A DNA stretch of 56,514 bases from an uncultured Erysipelotrichaceae bacterium (GCA_902761625.1 CACWLH010000007.1:1-56514); one strand, 5' to 3'; numbered from the stretch's first letter, positions 7,487 to 16,582 are shown. The notes: a model not told the origin generated them from the sequence alone. Numbers and translations are program-made.

Positions 7487-7840
7487 TTACTGTGCTGCCT
7501 CATCCGGTTCATACCGGTACATCGGCTGATCGGCCCATAAGGATTCCAGCCGGTATGTTTTTCTTGTTTCATCGGTGAAAATATGAACGATCACATCATG
7601 CAGATCGACCAGCACCCAGGTGCTGTCTTTTTCGCCTTCTCTCACACGCACATCATAGCCGTTTTTCGCGGCTTCCTGTTCAACAAACTCGGCCAGTGAC
7701 TGGGTATGGCGCACATTCCTGGCGGTGACGATGACAAACCAGTCAGTGAAAGCGCTGGCTGAGCTCATATCAATGGCGACAATATCCTCACCGAGTTTCT
7801 CATCGAGTGTTTTCAATACAATATCCAGAAGTTCAGACAT
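7487..7840 (-). CDS. rsfS: Ribosomal silencing factor RsfS
   Basis: Binds ribosomal protein uL14 and blocks joining of 30S and 50S subunits when nutrients run low. The 117-aa protein is of normal length and has the DUF143 hallmarks: DIVAIDMSSASAFTDWFVIVTARNVRHTQSLA near the N-terminus (quoted here in its key parts, residues 19-50) and WVLVDLHDVIVHIF in the C-terminal half. The start overlaps the yqeK stop by 8 nt, with GGAGGGAATCC as ribosome binding site. Position after yqeK matches the Bacillus yqe cluster. Confidence 0.95.
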   Translation of the reverse strand: MSELLDIVLKTLDEKLGEDIVAIDMSSASAFTDWFVIVTARNVRHTQSLAEFVEQEAAKNGYDVRVREGEKDSTWVLVDLHDVIVHIFTDETRKTYRLESLWADQPMYRYEPDEAAQ

Positions 7841-8633
7841 GGATTCCCTCCGTTTTCAGTATATATGCTTTTGATTCCTCCCGGATTTCAAAAGCGGCTT
7901 TTTTCAGATTTTTCATTGCCGATGCGGTCTGTTTTGACACATCATAGCCGCGCAGCGGTTCAATCTTGTCAGCGATGTAGAGAAGTGCCGCATAATCGGT
8001 CTTTCCGTCTCCGATCGTATGGTGTTCCATTGCATAGGCAATATCCGGATCGCTTAATGACATATTCTGCTTTGCAAAGATCACGGCTGTATAGCTGTGC
8101 CAGACTTTCGGTGAGAGCGTGAGCCATTCCGGCTTGTACAGGCGGATGATCCGTTCATTCTCCTCATCGGAAAATGCTTTGGTGATATCATGCAGCATAC
8201 CCATCACATATGCCTTCTGCGTGTCCATATGATGTGCCTGGGCCAGTTTCACTGCCGTCATTGCCACGCTTTTCGAATGTTCATAGCGGTGCGGATTGCA
8301 CATCGCTCTGGCGGTTTCATCCAGATAATATCCCTGCGTGATCAGATCTTTGCGGATGCCTCTGGCTGCCAGACGATACAGTCCTTTGCGGATGGATTCC
8401 TCATCAAGCGGCTTGATGGCTTCCCCTTTTTCCGGTGTTTCGCACACATGAAGCCTGCGGTCATATCCGGCTGCTTTTTTCAGCAGTCTGACCCTGATTG
8501 CATGATCAAGACTTCCCGCCTCATCCACACTGAGCCAGAGATCCCTGAGCCGGTGCGTTTTACGGTATTGGCGGATATATTCCATCTCACGCTCACTGAC
8601 CGGATCAAACGATGAAGTGAGAATGATCTTCAT
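7833..8633 (-). CDS. yqeK: Fusion: eroded NadD-like domain plus YqeK HD hydrolase
   Basis: The 266-aa protein has two parts. Residues about 106-266 are a YqeK HD-domain phosphohydrolase (diadenosine tetraphosphate hydrolase group): metal ligands H119 (RYEHS), H148-D149 (MLHDITK), and D222 (YIADKIEP). Residues 1-105 look like a shrunken nicotinate-nucleotide adenylyltransferase: TSSFDPVS aligns with GGTFDPIH, DLWLSV with the second strand, and ESIRKGL with the C-terminal SSTxIR. The catalytic HxGH has become SERE (13-16), so NadD activity is very unlikely. The start at 8633 overlaps the yhbY stop (ATGA); the frame upstream of it is non-coding. In Bacillus nadD and yqeK are separate adjacent genes. 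Confidence 0.88.
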   Translation of the reverse strand: MKIILTSSFDPVSEREMEYIRQYRKTHRLRDLWLSVDEAGSLDHAIRVRLLKKAAGYDRRLHVCETPEKGEAIKPLDEESIRKGLYRLAARGIRKDLITQGYYLDETARAMCNPHRYEHSKSVAMTAVKLAQAHHMDTQKAYVMGMLHDITKAFSDEENERIIRLYKPEWLTLSPKVWHSYTAVIFAKQNMSLSDPDIAYAMEHHTIGDGKTDYAALLYIADKIEPLRGYDVSKQTASAMKNLKKAAFEIREESKAYILKTEGIHV

Positions 8634-8917
8634 GGCAGGATGATTTTCGGCTCTTTTGCACGCTTGTAGAGAACGAGCTGGCGGCCGATGATCTGAACGC
8701 ATTCGCTTTTGGTCATCATGGCCAGATCAAAGCCGAGTTCCTTAAGATCCGCATCGCAGTTTTTGAGGACGCTGATCTTGACCAGCTCATGTTTTTTCAG
8801 ATAATCCGAGACGGTTTTGATCAGATTGTCGCTGAGCGCATTCTGGCCGATCTGAAAGACCGGTCTTTCCGTCTGGGCAAGACTTCTGAGATATACTTTC
8901 TGTTTCGTTGTTAACAT
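8630..8917 (-). CDS. yhbY: YhbY-type ribosome assembly RNA-binding protein
   Basis: Small (95 aa) CRS1/YhbY-domain protein that binds pre-50S RNA. The sequence shows the family pattern LTTKQKVYLRSLAQ, FQIGQNALSDNLI and a C-terminal IGRQLVLYKR. It is embedded between yqeH and yqeK as in Bacillus (yqeI). The start codon at 8917 shares one base with the yqeH stop (TAATG), so translation is coupled; the open frame upstream to 8998 lies inside yqeH. Confidence 0.95.
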   Translation of the reverse strand: MLTTKQKVYLRSLAQTERPVFQIGQNALSDNLIKTVSDYLKKHELVKISVLKNCDADLKELGFDLAMMTKSECVQIIGRQLVLYKRAKEPKIILP

Positions 8918-9966
8918 TACAGCATTGCCTTTCTGTACGTGACATTGACGCCTTTGGGCACATGGACTGCGACCGAGGTGATCTTTCCCGATACGCATGC
9001 CCAGCCAAGGCCGTCAATCACGATATCCATTTTTTCCGAATCCTTGTGTTTCTGGGAAACAGCGAATTCTTTTTTCATCGGTACGGGCTTCAGCATTTCT
9101 CCGTAATGCTTCTGCCAGAGTTCATCCGCATTCTCTGTTTTGCTGCGGTGAATATTCAGCGTGTCAGCAAGATAGAACACACAGCTTGCCTTTTCACAAT
9201 CATACAGATCAATCCGTGCCAGACCGCCCAGTGAGAAGGTCTGATTGCCTTTGAGCTGATAGACGGCCGGTTTGATGCGTCTTTCCGGAACAAATGCGGA
9301 CAGATCCTTTTCATCGGTTTCCATCAGCATGGAATGCTCGATCTCGATGCCCGGCGTATCGATATAAAGCTGATCGCCGATCATGATTTCATTGAAATCA
9401 AGGGTTGTTCCGGGATAGCGTGAAATGGTCAGCTGATCATTTTCAGCCAGGCAGTTGAGCAGCGTGCTCTTGCCTGAATTCGCCTTTCCGATCACTGCGC
9501 ACGGTTTTCCCTTTGCGGTTTCCCTGACCGCCCTGCGGATTTCATCAATCGCCTCTTTGTCCTTGCGGCTGCTGAGAATCAGGGTGTCGATATGAATGCC
9601 GAGATCTTTCAGTCTGGTAAAGACAAATCTTGCGGCCTTGTCATCGGAAAGTGTTTCCGGAAGCAGATCGCGTTTGGTGGCAGCCATAATGACCGGCTTG
9701 TTTCCGAGTCTTCTGCCGATGCCATCAATCATGCCGGCTTCAAAATCAAACAGATCGACAACCCATAAGATCACCGCATCCAGTGCTTCCACTCGGTTTA
9801 AAACCTCATGGGGATCAATGCCGGTTTTCATGGAAATCATCAGATCTCCATAATGGCTTAAACGGAAACATCTCTGGCAGTATTCACTGCCTTCTTTCGG
9901 CGTATAGCCGCGTGCGTTTTTGTCGGTGCTCTGCAGAAGCGCACCGCATCCTTTGCAGCGGGCCAT
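8917..9966 (-). CDS. yqeH: Ribosome biogenesis GTPase YqeH
   Basis: Circularly permuted GTPase required for 30S subunit assembly. The 349-aa protein starts with a zinc finger (C4, C7, C30, C33). The G motifs are then permuted: G4 TKRD (97-100), G1 GKANSGKST (160-168), the G2 threonines (187-188) and G3 DTPG (203-206). A C-terminal domain of about 130 aa follows, as in the family. It begins 2 nt after the parC stop and is probably co-transcribed with it. Confidence 0.96.
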   Translation of the reverse strand: MARCKGCGALLQSTDKNARGYTPKEGSEYCQRCFRLSHYGDLMISMKTGIDPHEVLNRVEALDAVILWVVDLFDFEAGMIDGIGRRLGNKPVIMAATKRDLLPETLSDDKAARFVFTRLKDLGIHIDTLILSSRKDKEAIDEIRRAVRETAKGKPCAVIGKANSGKSTLLNCLAENDQLTISRYPGTTLDFNEIMIGDQLYIDTPGIEIEHSMLMETDEKDLSAFVPERRIKPAVYQLKGNQTFSLGGLARIDLYDCEKASCVFYLADTLNIHRSKTENADELWQKHYGEMLKPVPMKKEFAVSQKHKDSEKMDIVIDGLGWACVSGKITSVAVHVPKGVNVTYRKAML

Positions 9967-9968
9967 GC

Positions 9969-12473
9969 TTATTCCTCCCCGTCGAAAAGACTCAGCTTTT
10001 CGATATCATCGTGAATTGTGTTTTCGGCATCCTCGGGAATGTCGATGATCCTGCATTCCTCAATGCCGCATCTGATCTGCCAGCCGTTCTTGAGCACAAG
10101 CGGACTGGAATAGCCTGCATCTCTTGGCCTTAAGGGAATATCGGCGCTGCGGATGGTCTGGATTTCAGGATCGCTGAAGATGAATTCCTGACCGCTGTAC
10201 GCAGGTGCCGCGTAAATCGTTCTGGTCGGATTGGTCTTCAGTTTGCGGCAGATCAGATTGCCCTTGGCAGGTCTGCCGCCTTCCATGATCTCGTTGAGTT
10301 TCACGCGCTTCATTCCGCCGGTCTCGCTCATGAAGAGAATCGAGGAAGCATCTGCTGAAATGACTGTTCCGTATCCGACGCTGTCACCTTTGCCAAGCGT
10401 GATCGCCTTGACGCCTTTGGATTTGACGCCGGTGGAAGGCACATCATCAATGCTGAAACGATATGCATAGCCTTCTTTGGAAACCATGAGGACCTGCTGG
10501 CCTGTATAAGCAAGCACGGCGTTGATCATGGTGACGCCCTTGGGCAGATTCATGGCGGTCATGACTTTGGAATTGCGCTCCACCTGCCAGCCGGATACAG
10601 GTGTCTTTTTGACCTGTCCGCCGCTGGAGAATGTGACAATCCATGCCCAGGTGTTGAAGTCCTTGACGATCATGGCGTTGATGATCTTGTCATCGCCGTC
10701 AATGCGGATATTCTTGTTGAGATGGGTGCCGATATCCTTCCATTTGGCATCCTCAATCTGCCATACAGGCAATGAGGCAAAATTGCCTTTGTTTGTAAAC
10801 AGCAGCAATGTGTCAACCGTATCGCACTCGATTGTGCCGATCAGGCTGTCCCCTGCCTTAAGACCTGTCGCAGCAGCGCTGGATGCGTTGTAGGAACGCA
10901 TGGAAACACGCTTGACATAGCCATCCCTGGACACCGTGATGACAACATGTTCATTGGTGACCATACGGGCTTTGTCAATGACAATATTTTCAACCTCACC
11001 CTCGATCTTCGTGCGGCGCGGGGTGCCGTATTCCTTTTTGACGGCACGCAGCTCTTTGATGATCACGGAATGAAGCACATTCTCATTTTCAATGATCGCC
11101 TTTGTCTCTTCGATTTTGTTGACGAGCTCGGCGAATTCATTGCGCAGTATGGTGATATCGGTATTGGACAGTCTGTAAAGACGCAAAGAGACAATCGCCT
11201 CGGCCTGCGGCTCATCAAAGCCGAATTCCTTCATCAGGTTTTTCTTTGCGTCCGCCTTGTCCTTGGAGGCGCGGATGATGCGGATCACCTCATCCAGGAT
11301 GGAGACCGCCTTCATCAGACCTTCAATGATATGGATCCGTTTCTCCATGCGGTCAAGTTCAAATCTTGAACGGCGCAGCACCACTTCCTTGCGGAACGCG
11401 ATGAACGCATCCAGAAGACCGCATAATCCGACCTGAACCGGGCGTTTGTCAATGATCGCCACATTGTTATAGGAATAATAAACCTGCAGATCGGTATTCT
11501 TGTAGAAATAATTCAGAATCAGCGAGGCATCGGCCTCCTTTTTCACATCAACCACGATCCGCATGCCGTTGCGGTCGGATTCATCACGCACATCGAGAAT
11601 GCCGTCGATATCACGGGAGGCGCGGATCTCATCCATCTTGCGGACCAGCTGTCCCTTGACCACTTCATAGGGAATCTCGGTGATGACAATCTGCTGCATG
11701 GTTTTGGCATCGACGATTTCACATTTGGAGCGGATGACAATCCTGCCTCTGCCGGTTTCAAATGCTTCACGGATACCTGCCACTCCCTGCACAATGCCGC
11801 CGGTCGGAAAGTCCGGTCCGGGCATGATGTCCATCAGATCCGTCAATGTGCATTCAGGATTCTGAATCCGGTAAATGGCAGCGTCAACCGCCTCGTTCAT
11901 ATTGTGCGGGGGCATGTTGGTCGCATAGCCCGCCGCAATGCCGGTGGCGCCGTTGACCAGCATGACCGGAAACGGAACCGGAAGAACGGTCGGCTCGTTT
12001 TCGGTATCGTCAAAGTTGGGAGCCATCTCGACTGTATTCTTGTCAAGATCATCCTCCATAACCTGTGTGACTTTGGCAAGTCTGACTTCGGTATAACGCA
12101 TCGCCGCAGCCGGATCATCATCGATGGAACCGTTGTTGCCGTGCATATCAATCAAAGGAAGTCTGACCTTCCAGTCCTGGCTCATTCGGACCATTGCGTC
12201 ATAGACGGAACTGTCGCCATGCGGATGATAATTACCGATGACAAGACCTACCGTCTTGGCGCTTTTGCGGTATGGATGATCCCAGGTGTTGCCGTCATGG
12301 TACATCGCATAAAGGATTCTTCTCTGTACCGGCTTGAGGCCGTCTCTGGCATCGGGCAGCGCACGTTCCTGAATGATCGCCTTGGCATATCTTCCGAAAC
12401 CGGCTCCCATGATGTCTTCAAGAAGCTCGTCCCTGTATTTTGTTTTGTCTTCGATCGTTTTCTTCTTTGCCAT
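9969..12473 (-). CDS. parC: DNA topoisomerase IV subunit A
   Basis: Breakage-reunion subunit of topoisomerase IV, which unlinks daughter chromosomes. The 834-aa protein has the winged-helix/tower region with catalytic Y127 (AMRYTEVRL) and a C-terminal beta-pinwheel. The pinwheel lacks a GyrA box (QRRGGKG) that I can find, which favours ParC over GyrA. The quinolone region HPHGDSSVYD carries S88 and D92, the positions of S79/D83 in pneumococcal ParC, i.e. the susceptible pattern. The ATG shares one base with the parE stop (TAATG). Confidence 0.95.
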   Translation of the reverse strand: MAKKKTIEDKTKYRDELLEDIMGAGFGRYAKAIIQERALPDARDGLKPVQRRILYAMYHDGNTWDHPYRKSAKTVGLVIGNYHPHGDSSVYDAMVRMSQDWKVRLPLIDMHGNNGSIDDDPAAAMRYTEVRLAKVTQVMEDDLDKNTVEMAPNFDDTENEPTVLPVPFPVMLVNGATGIAAGYATNMPPHNMNEAVDAAIYRIQNPECTLTDLMDIMPGPDFPTGGIVQGVAGIREAFETGRGRIVIRSKCEIVDAKTMQQIVITEIPYEVVKGQLVRKMDEIRASRDIDGILDVRDESDRNGMRIVVDVKKEADASLILNYFYKNTDLQVYYSYNNVAIIDKRPVQVGLCGLLDAFIAFRKEVVLRRSRFELDRMEKRIHIIEGLMKAVSILDEVIRIIRASKDKADAKKNLMKEFGFDEPQAEAIVSLRLYRLSNTDITILRNEFAELVNKIEETKAIIENENVLHSVIIKELRAVKKEYGTPRRTKIEGEVENIVIDKARMVTNEHVVITVSRDGYVKRVSMRSYNASSAAATGLKAGDSLIGTIECDTVDTLLLFTNKGNFASLPVWQIEDAKWKDIGTHLNKNIRIDGDDKIINAMIVKDFNTWAWIVTFSSGGQVKKTPVSGWQVERNSKVMTAMNLPKGVTMINAVLAYTGQQVLMVSKEGYAYRFSIDDVPSTGVKSKGVKAITLGKGDSVGYGTVISADASSILFMSETGGMKRVKLNEIMEGGRPAKGNLICRKLKTNPTRTIYAAPAYSGQEFIFSDPEIQTIRSADIPLRPRDAGYSSPLVLKNGWQIRCGIEECRIIDIPEDAENTIHDDIEKLSLFDGEE

Positions 12474-14392
12474 TACTGATCCACCCTGAAGTCATCCTCA
12501 AGTGTGAAGGAGACATTGTTTTCAATCCATTCTCTTCTGCGCTCGGCCTTTTCGCCCATCAGCACGCTGACTCTTCTTTCCGCCTTGACGCCATCCTCAA
12601 TGCCAACCCGGATCAGGGTGCGGCTGGAAGGGTCCATGGTTGTTTCCCAAAGCTGGGTCGCATTCATCTCACCAAGACCTTTGTAACGCTGGATTTCCAC
12701 TTTTCCAAGCTTCTTGCGCAGGGCATCAAGCTCTTCATCGGTGTAGCAGTATTCCAGTGTCTTTCCCTTGGTCACGCGGTACAGCGGCGGCAAAGCGATA
12801 TATACCATGCCATGCTCGATGAGAGGACGCATATATCTGTAGAAGAATGTGAGCAGAAGAATCTGGATATGGGAGCCGTCATCATCAGCATCGGTCATGA
12901 TGATGACCTTGCCGTAATTGGACTCCTCATAATTAAAGTCCGGGCCGACTCCGGCACCGAGTGTATAGATGAGCGTATTGAGCTCTTCGTTCTTTTCAAT
13001 TTCGCTGAGTGTGCACTTTTCCGTATTGAGAACCTTGCCTCGAAGAGGAAGAATCGCCTGATAATGGGAATCCCTTCCCTGTTTCGCACTGCCGCCGGCG
13101 GAATCACCCTCAACCAAAAACAGTTCCTTGATACGGGCATCCTTTGTCTGGGCAGGCGCCAGCTTGCCGGAAAGAACCTTCTCACCTTTGCCGACCCGCT
13201 TGCCCTTGCGCGCCTCCTCACGGGCTTTTCTGGCTGCTTCGCGGGCAAGGGATGCCTTGAGCATCTTTCTGATCAGCATATCCGACTGCGTGCGGTTTTC
13301 CTCAAGCCAGTAGGAAAGATTGTCCGCGACCACCGCATCCACCGCATTTTTTGCCTGCGGGGTGCCGAGTTTTCCTTTGGTCTGTCCTTCAAACTGAAGA
13401 ATCTCCTCCGGTACGGAAACGGAAAGGATCGTGGTCAGGCCTTCGCGCACGTCTGAGCCTTCCAGGTTTTTATCTTTTTCCTTGAGCAGTCCGTATTTTC
13501 TCGCATAGTCATTGACCGCCTTGGTGAAGGCTGCCTTGAAGCCGACCTCATGGGTGCCGCCGTCCATCGTTCTGACCAGGTTGACAAAGCTGTATGTGTT
13601 TTCCTGATAATCATCGGTGTACTGGAATGCCGCATCGACATGGATACCGGCGGAATCACCGGAGAATTTGACCGGACTCATCAGAGGATTGCGGTCCTCA
13701 TGAAGATATTCAAGGAATGAGATCAGACCGTCTGAATAAAGGAATGTTTCCGTCTGCGGTTTCTTGCCGCGGCGGTCATTGACGATCAGGGAAATGCCGG
13801 AAAGCAGGAAAGCCTCCTCTCTGGCTCTTTCGCATACCTTGTCATAGCGGAATTCGGTGGTTGAGAAAATCGATGCGTCCGGTTTGAAACGGACCGTTGA
13901 TCCGGTTTTGTTTGTCTTGCCGAGCTTCTGAAGCTTTCCGGCCTTCTTTCCGCCGTTTTTGAATTCCATACGGACGAGTTCGCCGTCATGGGCAACCTCA
14001 ACCGTGAGCCATTCGGAAAGCGCATTGACAACCGATGCGCCGACACCGTGCAGGCCGCCTGCGGTTTTGTATCCGCCCTGGGAAGTGAATTTGCCGCCGG
14101 CATGAAGCACCGTGAAAATGACTTCCAGCGTGTTCTTGCCGGAAGCATGCATTCCTGTGGGCATGCCTCTGCCCTCATCCGACACACTCACGCTGCCATC
14201 CGCTTCCAGGCTGATCGTGATCTTCTTTCCGAAGCCGTTGATCGCTTCATCCACGGCATTGTCCACAATCTCCCAGATGAGATGATGCAGACCATGCGTG
14301 TCGGTGCTGCCGATATACATACCCGGTCTTTTTCTGACCGCTTCCAATCCTTCCAGAATCTGGATACTGCCTTCGTCGTATTTATTTGCCAT
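12473..14392 (-). CDS. parE: DNA topoisomerase IV subunit B
   Basis: ATPase subunit of topoisomerase IV. The 639-aa protein has the GHKL ATP-binding domain (N45 in EIVDNAVDEA, then DEGRGMPTG), a transducer domain, and a TOPRIM domain with LVEGDSAGGSAKQGRD and the metal site DADDDGSH. It ends in QRYKGLGEMN and the ParE/GyrB tail. I start it at the ATG at 14392 (MANKYDEGS) because GGAGAAAG lies 6 nt upstream; an ATG at 14404 and a longer frame to 14548 lack such a site. It has its own extended -10 promoter just after a terminator. Confidence 0.96.
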   Translation of the reverse strand: MANKYDEGSIQILEGLEAVRKRPGMYIGSTDTHGLHHLIWEIVDNAVDEAINGFGKKITISLEADGSVSVSDEGRGMPTGMHASGKNTLEVIFTVLHAGGKFTSQGGYKTAGGLHGVGASVVNALSEWLTVEVAHDGELVRMEFKNGGKKAGKLQKLGKTNKTGSTVRFKPDASIFSTTEFRYDKVCERAREEAFLLSGISLIVNDRRGKKPQTETFLYSDGLISFLEYLHEDRNPLMSPVKFSGDSAGIHVDAAFQYTDDYQENTYSFVNLVRTMDGGTHEVGFKAAFTKAVNDYARKYGLLKEKDKNLEGSDVREGLTTILSVSVPEEILQFEGQTKGKLGTPQAKNAVDAVVADNLSYWLEENRTQSDMLIRKMLKASLAREAARKAREEARKGKRVGKGEKVLSGKLAPAQTKDARIKELFLVEGDSAGGSAKQGRDSHYQAILPLRGKVLNTEKCTLSEIEKNEELNTLIYTLGAGVGPDFNYEESNYGKVIIMTDADDDGSHIQILLLTFFYRYMRPLIEHGMVYIALPPLYRVTKGKTLEYCYTDEELDALRKKLGKVEIQRYKGLGEMNATQLWETTMDPSSRTLIRVGIEDGVKAERRVSVLMGEKAERRREWIENNVSFTLEDDFRVDQ

Positions 14393-14414
14393 TGCTTTCT
14401 CCATTAACCGTGTA

Positions 14415-14423
14415 ATTATAACA
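14415..14423 (-). promoter_or_regulatory. Extended -10 promoter for the parE-parC-yqeH unit
   Basis: Minus-strand TGT-TATAAT, about 23 nt before the parE ATG and directly after a T-run terminator. No clear -35. Confidence 0.6.
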
Positions 14424-14443
14424 AAAAATCCCATGAAATGGGA
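14423..14443 (-). terminator. Terminator between small HExxH gene and parE
   Basis: Read on minus: TCCCAT / ATGGGA with loop TTC, then TTTTTT. The T-run runs straight into the parE promoter. Confidence 0.8.
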
Positions 14444-14466
14444 ATTCTCGGTGAGCTTGTATCTGA

Positions 14467-14790
14467 TCAGAGGTCGGCCGTGATTGCTTTGTACATGCGG
14501 TTGGCACTGTTGCAGATCACAGGTCCGTACGCTTCCACGAAATTGCACAGATCTTCTTCGGAAAGATCTTCCGTGTCAAAGCAGTATGAGAAGGCCGCCG
14601 CATGGGCTGCTTCATGCCTGCACACCCTCTGCAGCAGATCATCCGATATATCATTTTTGCGGATGTAGATTTCACAGCTGTCATAATAGGTCATTCCATA
14701 TGCCCAGCCGTCTTCGGTTTTCAGCTTGAGGTTATTGGCCTCCACCCCGTATACATCCCATGTCAGGTTGTTCAGTCTGATTCTGCACAT
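14467..14790 (-). CDS. Small HExxH protein, putative zinc metalloprotease-like
   Basis: The 107-aa protein contains VCRHEAAHAAAF, a HExxH zincin motif (H59-E60-x-x-H63), followed by acidic residues (E79, D80, E86) that could give the third metal ligand. The family is not one I can name. Similar short proteins with HExxH plus a CNFVExYG-like tail occur in phage and mobile-element regions of Bacillota (from memory). The start at 14790 is supported by GGAGAAAGATAAG. It is followed by its own terminator, so it is not part of the parE operon. Proteolysis is not established. Confidence 0.75.
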   Translation of the reverse strand: MCRIRLNNLTWDVYGVEANNLKLKTEDGWAYGMTYYDSCEIYIRKNDISDDLLQRVCRHEAAHAAAFSYCFDTEDLSEEDLCNFVEAYGPVICNSANRMYKAITADL

Positions 14791-15094
14791 CTTATCTTTC
14801 TCCGGTATCAAGAGCATACGATTGAAAGTGCGTGTAAACAAGCTGAAACATTGTTCACCTTTGCACAATATGTTTCCCGCCGATTGTTATCCGATATGAT
14901 ATTTTTCGGCCGGTTTTCACAAAGAAATGGATGATTTCCACCTCTTTTTGCCTCATTTCGGAGCGAAAGTCAGCAATGATCAAGGCTTGTGAGCATTTCA
15001 TATGATTTCACGAAATACAATTGCCTGTATCGTCATTGCACACCCTATAAAAGTTATGCAAAAATGTCCTTAACATATGTATATGGAGCTGAAT
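14791..15094. promoter_or_regulatory. Intergenic region with candidate GH4 promoter and operators
   Basis: This 304-bp divergent spacer has no ORF of note. It holds two TTTC/GAAA inverted repeats: TTTCGGAGCGAAA (14956-14968) and TTTCACGAAA (15006-15015). A possible promoter is TTGCCT (15021-15026), 19 bp, TATAAA (15046-15051). The repeats could bind the regulator of the GH4 gene; RpiR-type regulators use comparable sites, but none is encoded here. Confidence 0.35.
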
Positions 15095-16486
15095 ATGAAC
15101 AATCATGGACTGAAAATCGTTACCATCGGCGGCGGTTCAAGCTATACGCCGGAGCTGATGCACGGCTTCATCAGCCGCTATGAACAGATGCCCGTACGGG
15201 AAATCTGGCTGGTGGATGTGGCCGAAGGACAAGAAAAACTGAAAATCGTCGGTGAAATGGCAAAACGGATGTGGAAGGCAGCCGGTTATGATGTCGCAAT
15301 CCATCTCACCCTGAACCGGCGTGAAGCTTTGAAGGATGCCGACTTTGTGACCACCCAGTTCCGGGTCGGACTTCTGAACGCACGCATCAAGGATGAGCGC
15401 ATTCCCCTCTCATACGGCCAGATCGGTCAGGAAACCAATGGTGCAGGAGGCATTTTCAAGGCCCTGCGCACCATTCCCGTCATTCTCGATATCGTCAAAG
15501 ACATGAAGGAATTATGTCCGCAGGCATGGCTGATCAATTTCACCAATCCTTCCGGCATGATCACTGAAGCCGTCATCCGCACAGCCGGCTTTGACAGATG
15601 CATCGGCTTATGCAACGGTCCGATCACCGTCATGAAGGAGGAGCCTGCCATGCTCGGCGGTAAAACGGAAGATTATTTCTGGCGCTTTGCCGGTCTGAAT
15701 CATTTCCACTATCACCGCACCTTTGAAAAAAACGGAAAGGAAGTCACAAAGCAGATTCTTGCGGCAATGAGTGTGTGCGACACTGCCAATATGGCCAATG
15801 TGCAGGATGAGGAATATCTCGCCGATCATCTGAATGCGATGAACTGCATTCCTTTCAGCTATCACCGCTACTATTACATGTATGAGCAGATGCTTCAAAG
15901 AGAGCTTGAAGAATACGCCCATCACACCACCCGCGCTGAAAGCGTGCGCAAAGTTGAAGAGGAGCTGTTTGATCTTTATAAAGATCCGGATCTTTGCGAA
16001 ATGCCCGAGCTGTTAAAGAAACGCGGCGGCGCCTATTACAGTGACGCAGCCTGTGAAGCCATCATGAACATTCATAACAGCACCGGAAACCTCATGGTCG
16101 TCAACACCCGCAACAAAGGCGCCATCTCCTGTCTTGAAGATGACTGCATTGTCGAGGTCAGCTCCATCATTGATTCAAACGGTGCGACTCCGCTTGCATG
16201 GGGTGCATTTGAGCCTTCGGAAAGAGGCTGGCTGCAGATCATGAAGGCAATGGAGGAAACCGTGATTGAAGCGGCGATCAGCGGCGATTACGGAACATTG
16301 CTCAAGGCATTTGAGATCAACCCTCTGATTGTCCATGGCAAAGGCGCCAAAGCAATGATGGAGGAGATGCTGGTGGCCAATGAGAAATATCTGCCTTTGT
16401 TCAGTGAAAAAATCAAAGAACTCAAAGACAGCGGCGTGATCATCCATGATGAAACTGTCAGAACGCTCTGTGAAAAAGGGCTCTGA
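15095..16486 (+). CDS. GH4 6-phospho-beta-glucosidase-type enzyme
   Basis: NAD+- and Mn2+-dependent glycosidase that hydrolyses phosphorylated glucosides delivered by the PTS, through a redox-elimination mechanism. The 463-aa protein has the N-terminal Rossmann motif VTIGGGSSYTPEL, then TQFRVG, NFTNPSG, and the metal site residues C173 (in GLCNGP) and H203 (in GLNHFHY). The CNGP motif and overall pattern fit the CelF/LicH/BglT group rather than alpha-glucosidases, whose motif is CHS. The ATG at 15095 has GGAG 6 nt upstream; a longer frame from 15077 does not. It is a single-gene unit with a terminator and no adjacent PTS. Confidence 0.92.
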   Translation: MNNHGLKIVTIGGGSSYTPELMHGFISRYEQMPVREIWLVDVAEGQEKLKIVGEMAKRMWKAAGYDVAIHLTLNRREALKDADFVTTQFRVGLLNARIKDERIPLSYGQIGQETNGAGGIFKALRTIPVILDIVKDMKELCPQAWLINFTNPSGMITEAVIRTAGFDRCIGLCNGPITVMKEEPAMLGGKTEDYFWRFAGLNHFHYHRTFEKNGKEVTKQILAAMSVCDTANMANVQDEEYLADHLNAMNCIPFSYHRYYYMYEQMLQRELEEYAHHTTRAESVRKVEEELFDLYKDPDLCEMPELLKKRGGAYYSDAACEAIMNIHNSTGNLMVVNTRNKGAISCLEDDCIVEVSSIIDSNGATPLAWGAFEPSERGWLQIMKAMEETVIEAAISGDYGTLLKAFEINPLIVHGKGAKAMMEEMLVANEKYLPLFSEKIKELKDSGVIIHDETVRTLCEKGL

Positions 16487-16498
16487 AACAAACAGACC

Positions 16499-16533
16499 AA
16501 AGGGGCGGCGGCTCAATACCGTCACCCCTTTTT
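16499..16533 (+). terminator. Terminator after GH4
   Basis: AAAGGGG-C-GGCGG pairs with CCGTC-A-CCCCTTT, one mismatch, then a T-run. Confidence 0.8.
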
Positions 16534-16550
16534 GCAATGGTGCATACATT

Positions 16551-16573
16551 ATAAAGGCCGGATATCACCGGCC
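16551..16573 (-). terminator. Terminator after pyridoxamine kinase gene
   Basis: Read on minus: GGCCGG / CCGGCC with loop TGATAT, then TTTAT. Confidence 0.7.
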
Positions 16574-16582
16574 AATCATATT

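Noticed and set aside
12440..13456. 338-codon plus-strand frame opposite parE
   Set aside because: Within a conserved topoisomerase gene; no independent evidence.
9969..14392. DNA gyrase (gyrB-gyrA)
   Set aside because: No GyrA box was seen, the QRDR resembles ParC, and the B and A genes overlap as in parE-parC operons.
15006..15015. CcpA cre site before GH4
   Set aside because: Half-sites and spacing do not fit the cre consensus (no central CG in a 14-bp palindrome).
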